Part shown: positions 33,621 to 42,305 of the stretch, piece by piece
Position numbering within the stretch: the stretch's first letter is position 1
How the letters are laid out: every line of letters begins with the position of its first letter
Program-made: the position numbers and the translations under genes
Origin: Herbidospora mongoliensis
GTDB taxonomy: Bacteria; Actinomycetota; Actinomycetes; Streptosporangiales; Streptosporangiaceae
Length of the DNA stretch: 64,000 nt
Reading direction: 5' to 3'
NCBI RefSeq assembly: GCF_001570545.1
Contig: NZ_BBXD01000009.1
Span: 868,001 to 932,000, forward strand
The notes under the pieces: model-generated
Database searches by the model: none
Told to the model about the DNA's origin: nothing
What the model saw: the letters and a program-made list of their open reading frames with translations, nothing else

Positions 33621-33676
33621 CGAAGACCCGGACCTGCCCGCGCGGGTTCCGAAGACCCGGACATGCCCGCGCGGGT
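33621..33676. repeat. 29-bp tandem duplication
   Basis: CGAAGACCCGGAC(C/A)TGCCCG and the next bases to position 27 of the unit occur at 33621-33647 and 33650-33676 with one mismatch. Each contains the palindrome CCGCGCGG. The repeat lies between the trpD stop and the histidine kinase start. Confidence 0.85.
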
Positions 33677-33695
33677 GTCGCGGACCTGTGGAGCT

Positions 33696-34742
33696 TCAGT
33701 CGCGCAGGCGCTGCGAGACCTCGACCCAGCGGTCGAGCAGGGTCGCGGCCGCGCCGGAGTCGACCGCCTGGCCGACCGTGAGGTAGGCGGCGGCGATGCG
33801 CTCGGGCAGGTCGTCGACCGTCGGGCCCTCGCTGGCCACCAGGGCGGCGGCGGCGTTCAGCAGGACCGCGTCGCGGATCGGGCCGGTCTTGCCGCGGACC
33901 AGGTCGTGGACGGCGCCCGCGTTGAAGGCGACGTCGCCGCCCTTCAGGTCGGCGGGCTGGGAGCGGGCGATGCCGATGTCGGCCGGGTCGAAGACGGTCT
34001 TCGTCGAGACGCCGTCGCGGACCACGTAGACGGTGGAGGGGGCGGCGGTGGAGAGCTCGTCGAGACCGTCGTCGCCTCGGAAGACCAGGGCCGACACGCC
34101 GCGCTCGGCGAACACGCCGGCCATGACCGGCAGCATGCGCTGGTCGAACACGCCGATGGCCTGCGCCGACGGGCGGGCCGGGTTGGTCAGCGGGCCGAGG
34201 AAGTTGAACACCGTCGGGACGCCGATCTCCTTGCGGGTCGGGCCGGCGAACCGCATCGACGGGTGGTAGACCGGCGCGAAGCAGAACGCGATGCCGGCCT
34301 CCTCCGCCACCTGGGCGGTCGCCGCGGGCGACAGGTCGATCACCACGCCGAGGTGCTCGAGCACATCGGCCGCGCCGCACTTGGAGGAGGCCGCCCGGTT
34401 GCCGTGCTTGACGACCCGGGCGCCCGCCGCGGCCACGACTATGGCGGCCATCGTCGAGACGTTCACCGTGTGGGCCCGGTCGCCGCCGGTGCCGACGACG
34501 TCGACCGCCGGGCCCGTGATCGTGAGCGGGGTGGCGATGGACAACATGTGCCGGGCCAGGCCGGACACCTCGGCGACGGTCTCCCCCTTGGCCCGCAGCG
34601 CGACGACGAACGCCGCGATCTGGGCAGGGGTGGCCGCGCCCGACATGATCTCGCCCATCGCCCACGAGGTCTCGTCGGCGGTCAGGTGCTCACCGGCGAG
34701 CAGCGCGTTGAGCAGCGAGGGCCAGGTGGTACGGGCGTCCAT
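33696..34742 (-). CDS. trpD: Anthranilate phosphoribosyltransferase
   Basis: A 348-residue enzyme of tryptophan synthesis that joins anthranilate and phosphoribosyl diphosphate. The family motifs are all present: [18 protein letters not shown] (PRPP binding, near residue 80), [18 protein letters not shown] near 112, and [12 protein letters not shown] near 180, with the metal-site DDGLDE further on. Length is normal for the family. It stands apart from other trp genes, next to the exonuclease fusion and ctaE, exactly as in mycobacteria (Rv2192c). The ATG at 34742 lies 24 bases from the pseudo-receiver gene upstream, so they may be cotranscribed. Confidence 0.95.
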   Translation of the reverse strand: MDARTTWPSLLNALLAGEHLTADETSWAMGEIMSGAATPAQIAAFVVALRAKGETVAEVSGLARHMLSIATPLTITGPAVDVVGTGGDRAHTVNVSTMAAIVVAAAGARVVKHGNRAASSKCGAADVLEHLGVVIDLSPAATAQVAEEAGIAFCFAPVYHPSMRFAGPTRKEIGVPTVFNFLGPLTNPARPSAQAIGVFDQRMLPVMAGVFAERGVSALVFRGDDGLDELSTAAPSTVYVVRDGVSTKTVFDPADIGIARSQPADLKGGDVAFNAGAVHDLVRGKTGPIRDAVLLNAAAALVASEGPTVDDLPERIAAAYLTVGQAVDSGAAATLLDRWVEVSQRLRD

Positions 34743-34766
34743 GGCGGTCCTTATGGAATAGGGATG

Positions 34767-35156
34767 TCAGGAGACGGCGGGCAGCCGCCCGCGCATCAGC
34801 CCGGCGATCGTCTCGGCGACGACCATCGGGTCGAGCGGCTGGGAGATGACGGCGTCGGCCCGCGACCAGTTGGCCAGCCAGCGGTCGTCGCGCCGGGCGA
34901 TGATCAGGCAGATGGGCGGGCAGTCGTGCACCTCGTCCTTGGCCTGCTTGGCGATGCCCATGCCGCCGGCCGGCGCGGCCTCGGAGTCGAGGATCGCGAT
35001 GTCGATCTCTCCAGAGTCGAGCTTGCGGACCACAGCCGCCTGGGTCGCGCACTCGACGATCTCCACCAGCGGCAGGTCGGCGGCGGGCCGGCGGCCGAGG
35101 GCCAGCCGCACCTTCTCACGGGTGGCCGCGTCGTCGCTGTAGACGAGAACCTTCAT
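34767..35156 (-). CDS. Receiver-like protein lacking the conserved lysine (pseudo-response regulator)
   Basis: A 129-residue single-domain protein with the CheY-like fold: MKVLVYSDDA (acidic pair), AILDSEA (possible phospho-Asp) and PICLIIARRD. The conserved Lys-Pro of beta-strand 5 is replaced (AVISQPLDP), so the active-site lysine is missing and normal phosphotransfer is doubtful. No DNA-binding domain follows. Similar short proteins are found in other Actinobacteria next to the cta/qcr genes. The ATG at 35156 is used (KVLVYSDD is the first strand). It is divergent from ctaE with 137 bases between them. Confidence 0.75.
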   Translation of the reverse strand: MKVLVYSDDAATREKVRLALGRRPAADLPLVEIVECATQAAVVRKLDSGEIDIAILDSEAAPAGGMGIAKQAKDEVHDCPPICLIIARRDDRWLANWSRADAVISQPLDPMVVAETIAGLMRGRLPAVS

Positions 35157-35293
35157 GATGCGCACTCCAGTCACCGGGTAGGGTCACCAGGGATGCTATC
35201 GGCCCTGAGCAGCCGTCGACATCCCGCCCTTTCCCCCTTTGGCCACCCTCTATCGGGGGGCCGTGCGCCGACCCGGCCTCATGAGCCGCAATA

Positions 35294-35914
35294 ATGTCGG
35301 GCGTGGCGACAGCATCCGCAATTACTACGACGACGACAGCCCACTCGTCGCGCCGGCCCAACTTGGTCAGCGTCGGGACGATCATCTGGCTGTCCTCTGA
35401 GCTCATGTTCTTCGCGGCGCTGTTCGCGATGTACTTCACCATCCGCTCGGTGAGCGTCGGCCAGGACCCAGCGAGCTGGCCCGGCGCTCATCTGAACGTC
35501 CCGTTCGCGACGGTCAACACGATCATCCTGGTGCTGTCTTCGGTGACATGCCAGTTCGGTGTGTGGGCCGCGGAGAAGGGCCAGGTCAAGAAGCTCCGGT
35601 TCTGGTACTTCATCAGCTTCCTCATGGGCGCGGTCTTCGTCGCCGGGCAGCTGATCGAATACAACGAGCTGGTGCACGAGGGCACGACCCTCTCGTCCGA
35701 CGCCTACGGCTCGGTGTTCTACCTGACCACGGGCTTCCACGGCCTGCACGTGACGGGTGGTCTGATCGCGTTCCTGTTCCTCCTGGGACGCACGTACGCC
35801 GCGAAGCGCTTCACGCATGAGCAGGCCACCAGCGCCATCGTCGTGTCCTACTACTGGCACTTCGTCGACGTCGTCTGGATCGGCCTTTTCGCGACCATCT
35901 ACATCATCAAATGA
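35294..35914 (+). CDS. ctaE: Cytochrome c oxidase subunit III
   Basis: A 206-residue membrane subunit of the aa3 oxidase with five membrane helices, beginning [20 protein letters not shown] and ending [20 protein letters not shown]. The conserved FHGLHV and HFVDVVW motifs mark the heme-copper subunit III family (actinobacterial five-helix form). It is the first gene of ctaE-qcrC-qcrA-qcrB, an operon that encodes parts of the bcc-aa3 supercomplex. The ATG at 35294 is followed by a GTG at 35303 as an alternative; neither has a strong ribosome-binding site, so a leaderless start is possible. Confidence 0.95.
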   Translation: MSGVATASAITTTTTAHSSRRPNLVSVGTIIWLSSELMFFAALFAMYFTIRSVSVGQDPASWPGAHLNVPFATVNTIILVLSSVTCQFGVWAAEKGQVKKLRFWYFISFLMGAVFVAGQLIEYNELVHEGTTLSSDAYGSVFYLTTGFHGLHVTGGLIAFLFLLGRTYAAKRFTHEQATSAIVVSYYWHFVDVVWIGLFATIYIIK

Positions 35915-35931
35915 TCGGAACGGGGATTTCG

Positions 35932-36744
35932 GTGAACTCCATCACCGCGCGACGGCGGCATCCCCTCGCGCGCCTCGCGGTCGTGGCGCTCGCGCTGGGG
36001 CTGCTGGGTGGCGGATACGCCGCCGCGGCGCCCAGTGACAGCACCGCCGACGCGGCGGTCGCGTCGGGCAAGGCCGACGACGTGGCCGAGGGCAAGAGCC
36101 TGTTCGTGGCTCACTGCGCCAGCTGCCACGGCTTGAACGCCGAGGGCAGCTCCATGGGCCCGACGCTCGTGGGCGTGGGCGCCGCCGCGGTCGACTTCCA
36201 GGTGAGCTCCGGCCGTATGCCGGCCGCCGACCCGGGCGCGCAGGCCCCGCGCAAGCCGCTCGGCGAGTGGGTGACACCCGAAGCCGTCCGGCAGCTCGCC
36301 GCTTACGTGCAGACCCTCGGCGGCGGCCCCACGGTGCCGACCGCGGAGATGGTCGACGCGAAGACCGGTGACGCCGCCAAGGGTGGTGAGCTGTTCCGCG
36401 CGAACTGCATCCAGTGCCACAACTTCGTCGGCGCCGGCGGCGGGCTCACCTACGGCAAGTACGCCCCGAACCTCAACCAGGCCACCGAGACGCAGATCTA
36501 CGAGGCCATGGTCACGGGTCCGCAGGCGATGCCGGTCTTCAACGACTCGACGATCACTCCTCAGCAGAAGAAGGACATGATCGCCTACATCGTCGAGGTC
36601 CGGGGTCAGGTCGACCCGGGCGGGTTCGGGCTCGGCCGCATCGGCCCGGTCTCCGAAGGTCTCGTCGCGTGGATCGCCGGAATCGCCTTCATGTCCCTTG
36701 CCGCCATTTGGATCACCGCCAAGAAGCGTAAGAGAACAAAATGA
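35932..36744 (+). CDS. qcrC: Cytochrome bcc complex diheme cytochrome c subunit
   Basis: A 270-residue membrane-anchored diheme cytochrome c. Two CxxCH heme sites are seen, CASCHG and CIQCHN, with methionine ligands probably in SGRMPA and QAMPVF. An N-terminal signal-anchor (LARLAVVALALGLLGGGYA) and a C-terminal membrane helix fix it in the membrane. It replaces soluble cytochrome c by passing electrons directly to the aa3 oxidase. The GTG at 35932 has GGGGA 5 bases upstream and fits family N-termini; the ATG at 35911 that overlaps the ctaE stop is the alternative. Stop overlaps qcrA by 4 bases. Confidence 0.95.
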   Translation: MNSITARRRHPLARLAVVALALGLLGGGYAAAAPSDSTADAAVASGKADDVAEGKSLFVAHCASCHGLNAEGSSMGPTLVGVGAAAVDFQVSSGRMPAADPGAQAPRKPLGEWVTPEAVRQLAAYVQTLGGGPTVPTAEMVDAKTGDAAKGGELFRANCIQCHNFVGAGGGLTYGKYAPNLNQATETQIYEAMVTGPQAMPVFNDSTITPQQKKDMIAYIVEVRGQVDPGGFGLGRIGPVSEGLVAWIAGIAFMSLAAIWITAKKRKRTK

Positions 36745-37817
36745 CAGATAACGAGCTTCCCGGCCCCGATGACGAGACGCGCGTCCCGCGTCGCGTCATC
36801 GGCACCCCGGCTCAGGGAACCGCCGTACTCGGCACCCGCCCGGCCACGGCCGAGGTGGACACGCCCGGCGTGACGCTCCCCGACCCCGCCGACGCCCGCA
36901 AGGCCGAGCGCACGGTCACCCTGCTGTTCTTCGTCGCCTTCCTGGCGGGCATCGGCTTCATCGCCTCCTACGTGATCTTCCAGGTCGGCGACATCGACAG
37001 CACGGCCGTCTCGAACGCCGCGCTCGGCGCCACCCTGACGCTGGCTCTGCTGGCGCTGGCCTGCGGTGTCGTGGTGTGGGTCCGGCGGATCATGCCGAAG
37101 TACAACCTCGTCCAGGAGCGCCACGAGATGCGCTCCGACGACGACACCCGCGGCTACGTCGACGAGACGTTCCGCGCCGGCGCCGGCGAGAGCGGCTTCG
37201 TCAAGCACAAGATGATGCGCCGCACGCTGCTGCTGGCGGCGGCGCCGCTCGGCCTGGCCCCGCTGATCCTGCTCAAGGACCTGGGCCCGCTGCCCGGCAC
37301 GTCCCTGCGCCACACGGTGTGGAAGAAGGGCATGAAGCTGGTCGTCGAAGGCACCGGCCAGCCGATCATGGCGGCCGACTTCGACTCCCCCGGCGGCATC
37401 CTCTCGGTCGTGCCCGAAGGTTACGAGCACGACCTCAACGCCCTCGCCAAGGCCACCCTGATCCTGATCAAGTTCCGTCCCGAAGACCTCAAGTCGGGCA
37501 CGATCAGGAACTGGACCTACGACGGCATCGTCGCCTACTCGAAGATCTGCACCCACGTGGGCTGTCCCGCGGCGCTCTACGAGCAGACGACCCACCACAT
37601 CCTGTGCCCCTGTCACCAGTCGACGTTCGACGCGACCGACGGCGCGCGGGTCATCTTCGGCCCGGCCGCGCGGCCGCTGCCGCAGCTGCCGATCGGCGTC
37701 GACGGCCAGGGCTACCTCATCGCCCAGGCCGACTTCGACGTCCCCGTCGGTCCCAGCTTCTGGGAGCGCGGCGACGCCGAGGCCGATGCCAGGGAAGCCA
37801 GGGGGAACCAGTCGTGA
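36741..37817 (+). CDS. qcrA: Cytochrome bcc complex Rieske iron-sulfur subunit
   Basis: A 358-residue Rieske protein. The [2Fe-2S] ligands are in CTHVGC and CPCHQS near residues 275-295. Three membrane helices in the N-terminal half (for example VTLLFFVAFLAGIGFIASYV) are typical of the actinobacterial form, compared with one in mitochondria. It transfers electrons from menaquinol to the diheme subunit on the outer face. ATG overlaps qcrC (ATGA) and its stop overlaps qcrB (GTGA), so the three are translationally coupled. Confidence 0.95.
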   Translation: MTDNELPGPDDETRVPRRVIGTPAQGTAVLGTRPATAEVDTPGVTLPDPADARKAERTVTLLFFVAFLAGIGFIASYVIFQVGDIDSTAVSNAALGATLTLALLALACGVVVWVRRIMPKYNLVQERHEMRSDDDTRGYVDETFRAGAGESGFVKHKMMRRTLLLAAAPLGLAPLILLKDLGPLPGTSLRHTVWKKGMKLVVEGTGQPIMAADFDSPGGILSVVPEGYEHDLNALAKATLILIKFRPEDLKSGTIRNWTYDGIVAYSKICTHVGCPAALYEQTTHHILCPCHQSTFDATDGARVIFGPAARPLPQLPIGVDGQGYLIAQADFDVPVGPSFWERGDAEADAREARGNQS

Positions 37818-39445
37818 ACGAGACTCCCAAAGCCGTCGCGGGTCCCGCGACCTACCTCGACGACCGGCTCGGCGCGGGCAGCTTCCTGAAGCGCAACCTG
37901 CGCAAGGTCTTCCCCGACCACTGGTCGTTCCTGCTGGGCGAGATCGCGCTCTACTCGTTCATCATCCTGCTGCTGACCGGCACGTTCCTGACGTTCTGGT
38001 TCAAGCCGAGCATGGGTCACGTCATCTACAACGGCTCCTACCAGCCGCTCGTCGGCGTGGGGATGTCGGAGGCCTACGCCTCGACGCTGCACATCAGCTT
38101 CGAGGTCCGGGGTGGTCTGCTGATCCGGCAGATCCACCACTGGGCGGCCCTGCTGTTCGTGGCCGGCATGATGGTCCACGCGCTGCGCGTCTTCTTCACC
38201 GGCGCCTACCGCAAGCCGCGTGAGCTCAACTGGATCATCGGCGTGCTGCTGCTGACCCTGGCGCTGGCCGAGGGCCTCACCGGCTACTCCCTCCCCGACG
38301 ACCTGCTCTCCGGCGCCGGTCTGCGGATCACCGAGGGTGTGGCGATCTCGCTGCCGATCGTCGGCACGTACATCACGTTCTTCCTGTTCGGCGGGGAATA
38401 CCCGGGTGTCGACGTCATCTCGCGCTTCTACACCCTGCACATCCTGCTGATCCCCGGCATCCTGCTGGCGCTCATCTCGGCCCACATGGTGCTGATGTGG
38501 GTGCAGAAGCACACCCAGATGCCCGGCCCGGGCCGCACCGAGCACAACGTGGTGGGCGCGCCGTTCTACCCGGCCTTCATGGCCAAGGCGGGCGCCTACT
38601 TCCTGTTCACGTTCGCCTGCGTCGCGGGTCTGGGGACCTTCGCCCAGATCAACCCGATCTGGCTGTTCGGCCCCTACACACCGGCTGACATCTCCTCGGG
38701 GTCGCAGCCCGACTTCTACATGGGCTTCCTGGAAGGCGCGCTGCGTCTGATGCCGGCCTGGGAGATCAACTTCCTGGACCACACGCTGCCGTTGAGCGTG
38801 CTGATCCCGGCGCTGGTCCCGATGGGCATCATCATGACCGGCCTGGCGCTCTACCCGTTCGTCGAACAGTGGATCACCGGCGACCGTCGTGAGCACCACC
38901 TGACCGACCGTCCCCGCAACGCCCCGGTCCGCACCTCGATCGGCATGTCGGCGGTGACGTTCTACGGCATCCTGTGGCTGCTGGGCGCCAACGACTGGAT
39001 CTCGGCGTACTTCCACATCAGTCTCTACGAGACGACGATCATCGGCCGGTTCGCCATCTTCCTCGGCCCGGCGCTCGCCTACTGGATCACCTACCGGATC
39101 TGCATCGGCCTTCAGCGCAGGGACCGGGACATCCTGTCCCACGGTGTGGAGGCCGGCGTCATCAAGCGTCTGCCGCACGGTGAGTACATCGAGGTCCACG
39201 AGCCGCTGGCAGAAGACATCGCCGAGCACATCCGCGGCAAGAAGCAGATCATGATCGTCCCCGGTGAGCAGGACAAGGACGGCATCCCGCCGAAGGGCGT
39301 ACGCGGCCCGATCGGCAAGTTCCGCGCCAAGGCCAGCAAGTTCTACGGCACCGACCGGGTGCCGCTGGAAGACGGCCACGGCCACGGCCACGACGACGAC
39401 CACGCGGCCGTCGGCGCGGGCGACCACCCGCGCGAACTGCACTAA
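37814..39445 (+). CDS. qcrB: Cytochrome bcc complex cytochrome b subunit
   Basis: A 543-residue cytochrome b that oxidises menaquinol and carries two b hemes between membrane helices. Family sequence includes DHWSFLLGEIALYSF, the heme-ligand region IHHWAALLFVAGMMVHALRV, and GYSLPDDLLSG in the quinol site. The start is GTG 37814, overlapping the qcrA stop. The C-terminal extension beyond the last helix is cytoplasmic and ends in an unusual His/Asp-rich tail (DGHGHGHDDDH). A strong terminator follows the stop, closing the operon. QcrB is the target of Q203-type inhibitors in mycobacteria. Confidence 0.95.
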   Translation: MNETPKAVAGPATYLDDRLGAGSFLKRNLRKVFPDHWSFLLGEIALYSFIILLLTGTFLTFWFKPSMGHVIYNGSYQPLVGVGMSEAYASTLHISFEVRGGLLIRQIHHWAALLFVAGMMVHALRVFFTGAYRKPRELNWIIGVLLLTLALAEGLTGYSLPDDLLSGAGLRITEGVAISLPIVGTYITFFLFGGEYPGVDVISRFYTLHILLIPGILLALISAHMVLMWVQKHTQMPGPGRTEHNVVGAPFYPAFMAKAGAYFLFTFACVAGLGTFAQINPIWLFGPYTPADISSGSQPDFYMGFLEGALRLMPAWEINFLDHTLPLSVLIPALVPMGIIMTGLALYPFVEQWITGDRREHHLTDRPRNAPVRTSIGMSAVTFYGILWLLGANDWISAYFHISLYETTIIGRFAIFLGPALAYWITYRICIGLQRRDRDILSHGVEAGVIKRLPHGEYIEVHEPLAEDIAEHIRGKKQIMIVPGEQDKDGIPPKGVRGPIGKFRAKASKFYGTDRVPLEDGHGHGHDDDHAAVGAGDHPRELH

Positions 39446-39456
39446 GCGTCACGTGA

Positions 39457-39491
39457 AAAAGGGCCCGGAGCACTCCGCTCCGGGCCCTTTT
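39457..39491. terminator. Bidirectional intrinsic terminator
   Basis: A perfect 15-bp stem (39457-39471 with 39477-39491) with a 5-base loop begins 11 bases after the qcrB stop. A-run on the left and T-run on the right make it efficient on both strands, isolating qcrB from the converging phospholipase gene. Confidence 0.9.
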
Positions 39492-39499
39492 CGCTGCTC

Positions 39500-40246
39500 C
39501 TAGAACCCGGCCCAGGGAGTACAGGCGATCTCGGGCCGGTCAGCGGCCTTGCCGCAGACCCGGAGGGTGTGACCGGAGGTCAGGACCGGGGGCGTGACGG
39601 TGGAGTGCAGGGAGAAGAGGATCTCGGACACGGCCTGCTGCCGCCAGGTGGCGCCGCCGTCCCTGGAACGATCCAGCCAGACAGAGTCGCCGCGGGATCC
39701 GTTCGAGATGTGACCGAGGGCGACGGGGTCGTCGGCGCTGGCGTACAGGCGGATGAGCCGGCCGTGCACGCTGCCCACGCGGACGGAGTAGACGCGGCCG
39801 ACCGCGCGGACGACCTCGTAGAAGGTCCGCGCCTCGGCCCGGCAGGCCACGCCCTTGTACGACTGAAGCCCCCGGTAGCGGCCGCAGATCGTGTTCATGT
39901 CGGCCCTGAACTGGTCGTCGACGCGCTTTCTGGCGCCCTGGGTGAAGCGGTGCTGCTTCTTGTGGTTGCGGTAGCCGAAGTCGTGCCGCCGGCAGGCTCT
40001 GAGGAAGTCGAAGACCCCCCGATCCCCGATGAACGAACAGCCGTCGGAGCCCCAGTCGAGGTCCTGGCTCCACCCGGCCGGGTGGAGTCGCGTGGAGGTG
40101 AAGGCGTCGAGCGAGGTGGCGAACAGTAACGTGTCGGTCTCCGCGGCGGCGTCCGCGACGGCCGCCGGGGCGGCGGTGACCGTGAGCAGCAGGGCCAGGA
40201 CGGCGGCTCCCGCGCCGCGCGCGAGTCCGCGAGTCGAACGGGTCAA
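39500..40246 (-). CDS. Secreted phospholipase A2 (actinobacterial type) with C-terminal Cys/Trp module
   Basis: A 248-residue exported protein. After a signal peptide (residues about 1-31) the PLA2 core has SDGCSFIGDRG, the catalytic FLRACRRHDFGYRN (His88-Asp89) and disulfide cysteines at 70, 85, 121 and 135, as in bacterial secreted PLA2s such as the Streptomyces violaceoruber enzyme. Such enzymes release the sn-2 fatty acid of glycerophospholipids using Ca2+. Residues 155-246 form an extra module (VWLDRSRDGGATW, LRVCGKAADRPEIACTPW). TTG start at 40246 has GGAGAG 3-4 bases upstream. It lies 34 bases downstream of the membrane kinase gene on the same strand and probably belongs to its operon. 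Confidence 0.88.
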   Translation of the reverse strand: MTRSTRGLARGAGAAVLALLLTVTAAPAAVADAAAETDTLLFATSLDAFTSTRLHPAGWSQDLDWGSDGCSFIGDRGVFDFLRACRRHDFGYRNHKKQHRFTQGARKRVDDQFRADMNTICGRYRGLQSYKGVACRAEARTFYEVVRAVGRVYSVRVGSVHGRLIRLYASADDPVALGHISNGSRGDSVWLDRSRDGGATWRQQAVSEILFSLHSTVTPPVLTSGHTLRVCGKAADRPEIACTPWAGF

Positions 40247-40280
40247 CGTCTCTCCTCTGTACGTGGTTGGGCGGTGCCCC

Positions 40281-42305
40281 CTAGGACACCCAGGGCGTGC
40301 AGTCCTTTCTGCCGGCGAGTTCGGCGCAGGCACGGATGCGCCCGCCCGAGAACGGGTGGGACTCGGTGTGCGTGAGGCCGAGGACCGACCGCTCCCCCAG
40401 CCGTTTGGTCCCGCGTTCCAGCCAGATCAGCGCCCGCCGCTCCGAGCTGGTGATGAGCCCCCAGGCGCAGCCGGGCCCGACGGTCCAGCGCAGGGTGAAG
40501 TCGGCCCGCGCGCCGGGGACCTCGATGATCACGGGCGCGGAGACGTGTTCCAGGCGGCGGTCGTCGCCGAGGTGGTGGGAGCGCTGGCGGCGTCCCAGGT
40601 AGTCGTCGCACGGGTCCGAGGGCGGCAGCGCCACGGCCAGGTGCGGGAGGAGGACCAGCGCGGGCAGCAGCCGGGCGAGCCCGGCCCGGCCGAGTTCGAC
40701 GGCCGGACCGGGGGTTCGCCAGCCACGGGCCACCAGATGGCGGGCGGTGGCGCTCGTGAGGACGTACCAGAGACCGAGGGGAACCCCCACCGCCGGGAGC
40801 GCCTCCCCGGCCATGGCGGAGAACTGGTCGAACATCTCCCCCGACTGGGGCAGGTGGTCCAGGGAGAGCAGGGCGGCGGCGACGTACCGGACGGTGCCGG
40901 CGGCGTTCCCCGCCAGCAGGGCCAGCGCCACCGCGCCGATCACGGCGGCGAGCGCGTCGGAGCCGATCGACGGGCGGGTGGCGGGCGTGCCGAAAGCCGG
41001 GCCGAACACGGTGTGCCAGGCCGCCACGCCCGAACAGCCGGCGAAGACCACCGCCCCCGCGATCAGGTGGCCGGTCACCACCCCCGCGAGAACACCGGCG
41101 GTGACGGCCAGGCCCAGCGCCGCCAGATGCCGGGCCCGGCCCCTGGGCACCGGTCCGAGGCCGACCGGCGACCGGCCGCGCGGGCACACCCGCCGATCGG
41201 CCGCGACACCGAGAACAAGGCCGACGACGAGACCGTGGACTCCACCCACCACGGCCATGGTGGCCGCTCCCACCACGACCGGCTGGAGCAGGGCGGGCAC
41301 CCGCAGGTGCGTCCGCCAGCGCGGGTCGTCCTCCGCGAGGTCGTGGACGGCCAGGTCAGGCGGGGCGATCCCGAAGAAGACGGTCAGCAGCAGGCACCAG
41401 AGCCCGGCGGAGACAGCCGCCGTGACCCAGGCGGGCGTCCCGGGAGGCAGCGCCAGAGCGCCCAGCACCAGGCCCTGGGCCACCGAGGCCAGCAGGAGAC
41501 CGGCCACGGCGAGCGTCCAGACGACGGCACGGGGGCGGCGGCCGGGCCCGGTGAACGCGCGCAGCAACTCCTCCGAGGTGGGCCGTGTGACCGGGTTCTT
41601 GTCCAGCGCCCGGGTGACGAGTGCCCGCAGGCCCGGGTCCAGCCCGTCGAGCAGCGGCTCCTCGCGCAGGATGGCGTGCCGGAGGTCGTCGTCGGGGAAC
41701 GGCCAGCGGCGGGAACCCGCGAAGGCGATCGTCACGCCCCACGCGAACACGTCGGCGCCGAACCCGGCGGGTTCGCCGCGCCACAGCTCGGGCGCCATCA
41801 CGTTGAGCGTGCCGGTCGGTTCGCCGGGCTGAGTCAGGTCGACGGGGTCGTGCAGGTGGCGGGTGAGGCCGAAGTCGATGATGCGGGCCCCGTCGTCGGC
41901 CAGGACGACGTTCTCCGGCTTGAGGTCACGGTGCACGATCCCGGCCCGGTGGAACTCGACGAGCCCCCGGAGCACCTCGGCGGCCACCCGCCGCAGTCGC
42001 GCGGGCGGAAGCGGCGCGCTGCGGGCCAGGGTCGGTCCCGGAACGTACTCCGTGACCAGGTAGGGGCGCGAGCCGGCGGCGTCGGAGTCGATCAGGGCGA
42101 GGGTGTACGGGCTCCGCAACCGCCCCGCCATCTCGATCTCCCGGGCGAACCGCACCCGGATGTCGGAGCGCAGGGCCAGCGCCTCGCGGATCACCTTCAC
42201 CGCGACGGGCCGCCCGCCGGGTGCGGTGGCCCGGTAGACGACGCCCATCCCGCCCTCACCGAGCCGTTCCTCCACCCGGTAGGGGCCGATCTTCTCCGGG
42301 TTCAC
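40281..42305 (-). CDS. Membrane Ser/Thr protein kinase with polytopic region and C-terminal Cys/Trp module
   Basis: A 674-residue kinase. The N-terminal catalytic domain (about 7-260) is complete: GEGGMGVVY, Lys37 in VAVKVI, HRDLKPEN (Asp127), DFG at 144-146 and MAPELW. Residues about 270-580 contain many hydrophobic segments, likely 8 or more membrane helices. The last 79 residues (596-674) look like a domain related to the tail of the adjacent phospholipase: LIWLERG and RIRACAELAGRKDCTPW. With the helices between, this tail may face outside, placing it as a sensor. GTG 42305 overlaps the stop of the TIR-kinase gene (GTGA), so both are translated together. Confidence 0.88.
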   Translation of the reverse strand: MNPEKIGPYRVEERLGEGGMGVVYRATAPGGRPVAVKVIREALALRSDIRVRFAREIEMAGRLRSPYTLALIDSDAAGSRPYLVTEYVPGPTLARSAPLPPARLRRVAAEVLRGLVEFHRAGIVHRDLKPENVVLADDGARIIDFGLTRHLHDPVDLTQPGEPTGTLNVMAPELWRGEPAGFGADVFAWGVTIAFAGSRRWPFPDDDLRHAILREEPLLDGLDPGLRALVTRALDKNPVTRPTSEELLRAFTGPGRRPRAVVWTLAVAGLLLASVAQGLVLGALALPPGTPAWVTAAVSAGLWCLLLTVFFGIAPPDLAVHDLAEDDPRWRTHLRVPALLQPVVVGAATMAVVGGVHGLVVGLVLGVAADRRVCPRGRSPVGLGPVPRGRARHLAALGLAVTAGVLAGVVTGHLIAGAVVFAGCSGVAAWHTVFGPAFGTPATRPSIGSDALAAVIGAVALALLAGNAAGTVRYVAAALLSLDHLPQSGEMFDQFSAMAGEALPAVGVPLGLWYVLTSATARHLVARGWRTPGPAVELGRAGLARLLPALVLLPHLAVALPPSDPCDDYLGRRQRSHHLGDDRRLEHVSAPVIIEVPGARADFTLRWTVGPGCAWGLITSSERRALIWLERGTKRLGERSVLGLTHTESHPFSGGRIRACAELAGRKDCTPWVS

